NCBI RefSeq assembly: GCF_014269025.2 | Contig: NZ_CP077094.1 | Location: 372,001 to 436,000, forward strand | Source of the DNA: Pseudomonas promysalinigenes | Lineage (GTDB): Bacteria > Pseudomonadota > Gammaproteobacteria > Pseudomonadales > Pseudomonadaceae | Direction of reading: 5' to 3' | DNA length: 64,000 nt | In this document: one piece after another, positions 63,227 through 64,000 of the stretch | Position numbering within the stretch: position 1 is the first letter of the stretch | How the letters are laid out: every line of letters begins with the position of its first letter | Made by a program: the position numbers and the translations under genes | The notes under the pieces: generated by a model | What the model saw: only the letters and a program-made list of their open reading frames with translations | Databases searched by the model: none | What the model was told of the DNA's origin: nothing

Positions 63227-64000
63227 TCAGTCGCCTTTGTATGCCTCTAGCGCTTTAAGCCGTGCATCCTTGAGGGCCTCGCCCAAGCCTTGGCCGGTTA
63301 GCCCCGATCGCATCAGGGCCTGTGCATCAACCGTCCGGGCTGCCGTCGCTGCCCCGCGTAAGTAAGCAGCCTGTGGATAACCTACCGATACGGCCATCTG
63401 GCACGCTGCAAGAAAATCCTCGAACCGCTGCGGCCGCCGATAGACGTCGAATTTTTGCAGCATTTCCAGCAGTTTTGCCGGCGCTAGTTGCAATGCGTCG
63501 TCGGCCAATGGTGCCCATTCAGCCACCAGCAGAGCCAGTTCCTGACACTCGCGCGGCACCTTGAAGCGCTGATTGAGCGCTTTGATGGCAGCCGGCTCCA
63601 GGGCTCGCAGCAAGCAGGCCCATCGCACCGCCAGTGGCTGCTGGTGCTGAGCCGCTCGCTGCAGCGCCATTGTTGTATCCGCGCCATACTCAAGCTCGGG
63701 CATCAGCTCCCTCAGGGCCCCGCAACTGCGTAATACCTGAATGAAGACTTGAGGCTGGCTTTCCATCAGCGCCCGCTCTATTTCTTTCCAGCTACGCTCG
63801 GCTGTCAGCGCCTGCAACTCGCCCGACTCGGCGATCTGGCGCATCAGCGCCAATGTCTCATCGGCAACTTGAAAACCCAAGGGCGCGTAGCGGGCGGCAA
63901 AGCGGGCAACCCGAAGCACGCGCAAGGGGTCTTCGGCGAACGCAGCAGAAACGTGCCGCAAGATGCGTTGCTCAAGGTCTGCCTGGCCGTGATAAGGGTC
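63227..64000 (-). CDS. cca: CCA-adding enzyme, C-terminal part (5' end outside window)
   Basis: Cca adds or repairs the 3' CCA of tRNAs. The frame is open to base 64000, so only about 257 codons are seen. The visible start [35 protein letters not shown] is the neck motif of the class II CCA enzymes, followed by the helical body and tail. In this enzyme the HD phosphohydrolase domain of the E. coli protein is not seen; the chain ends soon after the tail, ALEAYKGD. It reads towards the folK-like gene. Confidence 0.95.
   Translation of the reverse strand, partial: DPYHGQADLEQRILRHVSAAFAEDPLRVLRVARFAARYAPLGFQVADETLALMRQIAESGELQALTAERSWKEIERALMESQPQVFIQVLRSCGALRELMPELEYGADTTMALQRAAQHQQPLAVRWACLLRALEPAAIKALNQRFKVPRECQELALLVAEWAPLADDALQLAPAKLLEMLQKFDVYRRPQRFEDFLAACQMAVSVGYPQAAYLRGAATAARTVDAQALMRSGLTGQGLGEALKDARLKALEAYKGD

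Overview
The window looks like a chromosomal core segment of a Pseudomonas putida-group bacterium. The G+C content is high. The gene order (glnE, waaF-waaC-waaG-waaP and LPS kinases, bioBFHCD, rsmY, pqq, davBA, tRNA, rpoD-dnaG-rpsU, tsaD, cca) matches, from memory, the P. putida KT2440 region around PP_0340-PP_0394. Pseudomonas-type REP palindromes occur in several gaps. I see no insertion sequence, prophage, CRISPR array or rRNA operon, and no break in synteny that would mark a recent island.

Layout. 1-7916 (+): the 3' end of glnE, then a tightly overlapping LPS inner-core operon with two heptosyltransferases, a glycosyltransferase and four kinase-fold proteins. 7877-16323 (-): an iron-responsive block, fecI-fecR-ferrichrome-type TonB receptor-PepSY membrane protein-small membrane protein, ending in a 934-aa toxin-like (DUF6543-like) protein, with Fur-box-like sites before fecI and before the receptor. 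16514-19816: a DnaQ-like exonuclease coupled to a cNMP/CBS/DUF294 signalling protein, and a divergent receiver-only response regulator. 19860-26889: glcB, a GcvR-like ACT protein, rarD, srkA, modE and comF. 26852-31437: a BirA-type operator followed by the biotin operon bioBFHCD. 31561-37439: a small hypothetical protein, two large acyl-CoA dehydrogenases (the first behind a textbook PsrA palindrome) and a diguanylate cyclase between them.

37469-40392: a GacA box and the regulatory sRNA rsmY, a LysR regulator, a class III aminotransferase and a tiny YqaE/Pmp3 membrane protein. 40432-47889 (-): the PQQ cofactor genes pqqF, pqqA (23 codons), pqqB, C, D, E and pqqH. 47953-51089 (-): davB-davA for lysine catabolism via 5-aminovalerate, with an adjacent Lrp-type regulator. 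51328-52156: an acyltransferase and a tRNA with anticodon CAU, best read as tRNA-Ile2. 52173-60431 (-): an RmcA-type c-di-GMP enzyme, then the macromolecular synthesis operon rpsU-dnaG-rpoD. 60636-64000: tsaD, plsY, folB, a divergent folK paralogue and a 5'-truncated cca.

The most useful non-coding results are rsmY with its GacA upstream activating sequence, the PsrA operator, the BirA operator overlapping comF and the bioB promoter, the hairpin with a T-run between pqqA and pqqB, a tRNA promoter whose -10 hexamer contains the rmcA stop codon, and a pair of perfect DnaA boxes in the gcvR-like/rarD gap. The least understood protein is the toxin-like product encoded at 7877-10681.
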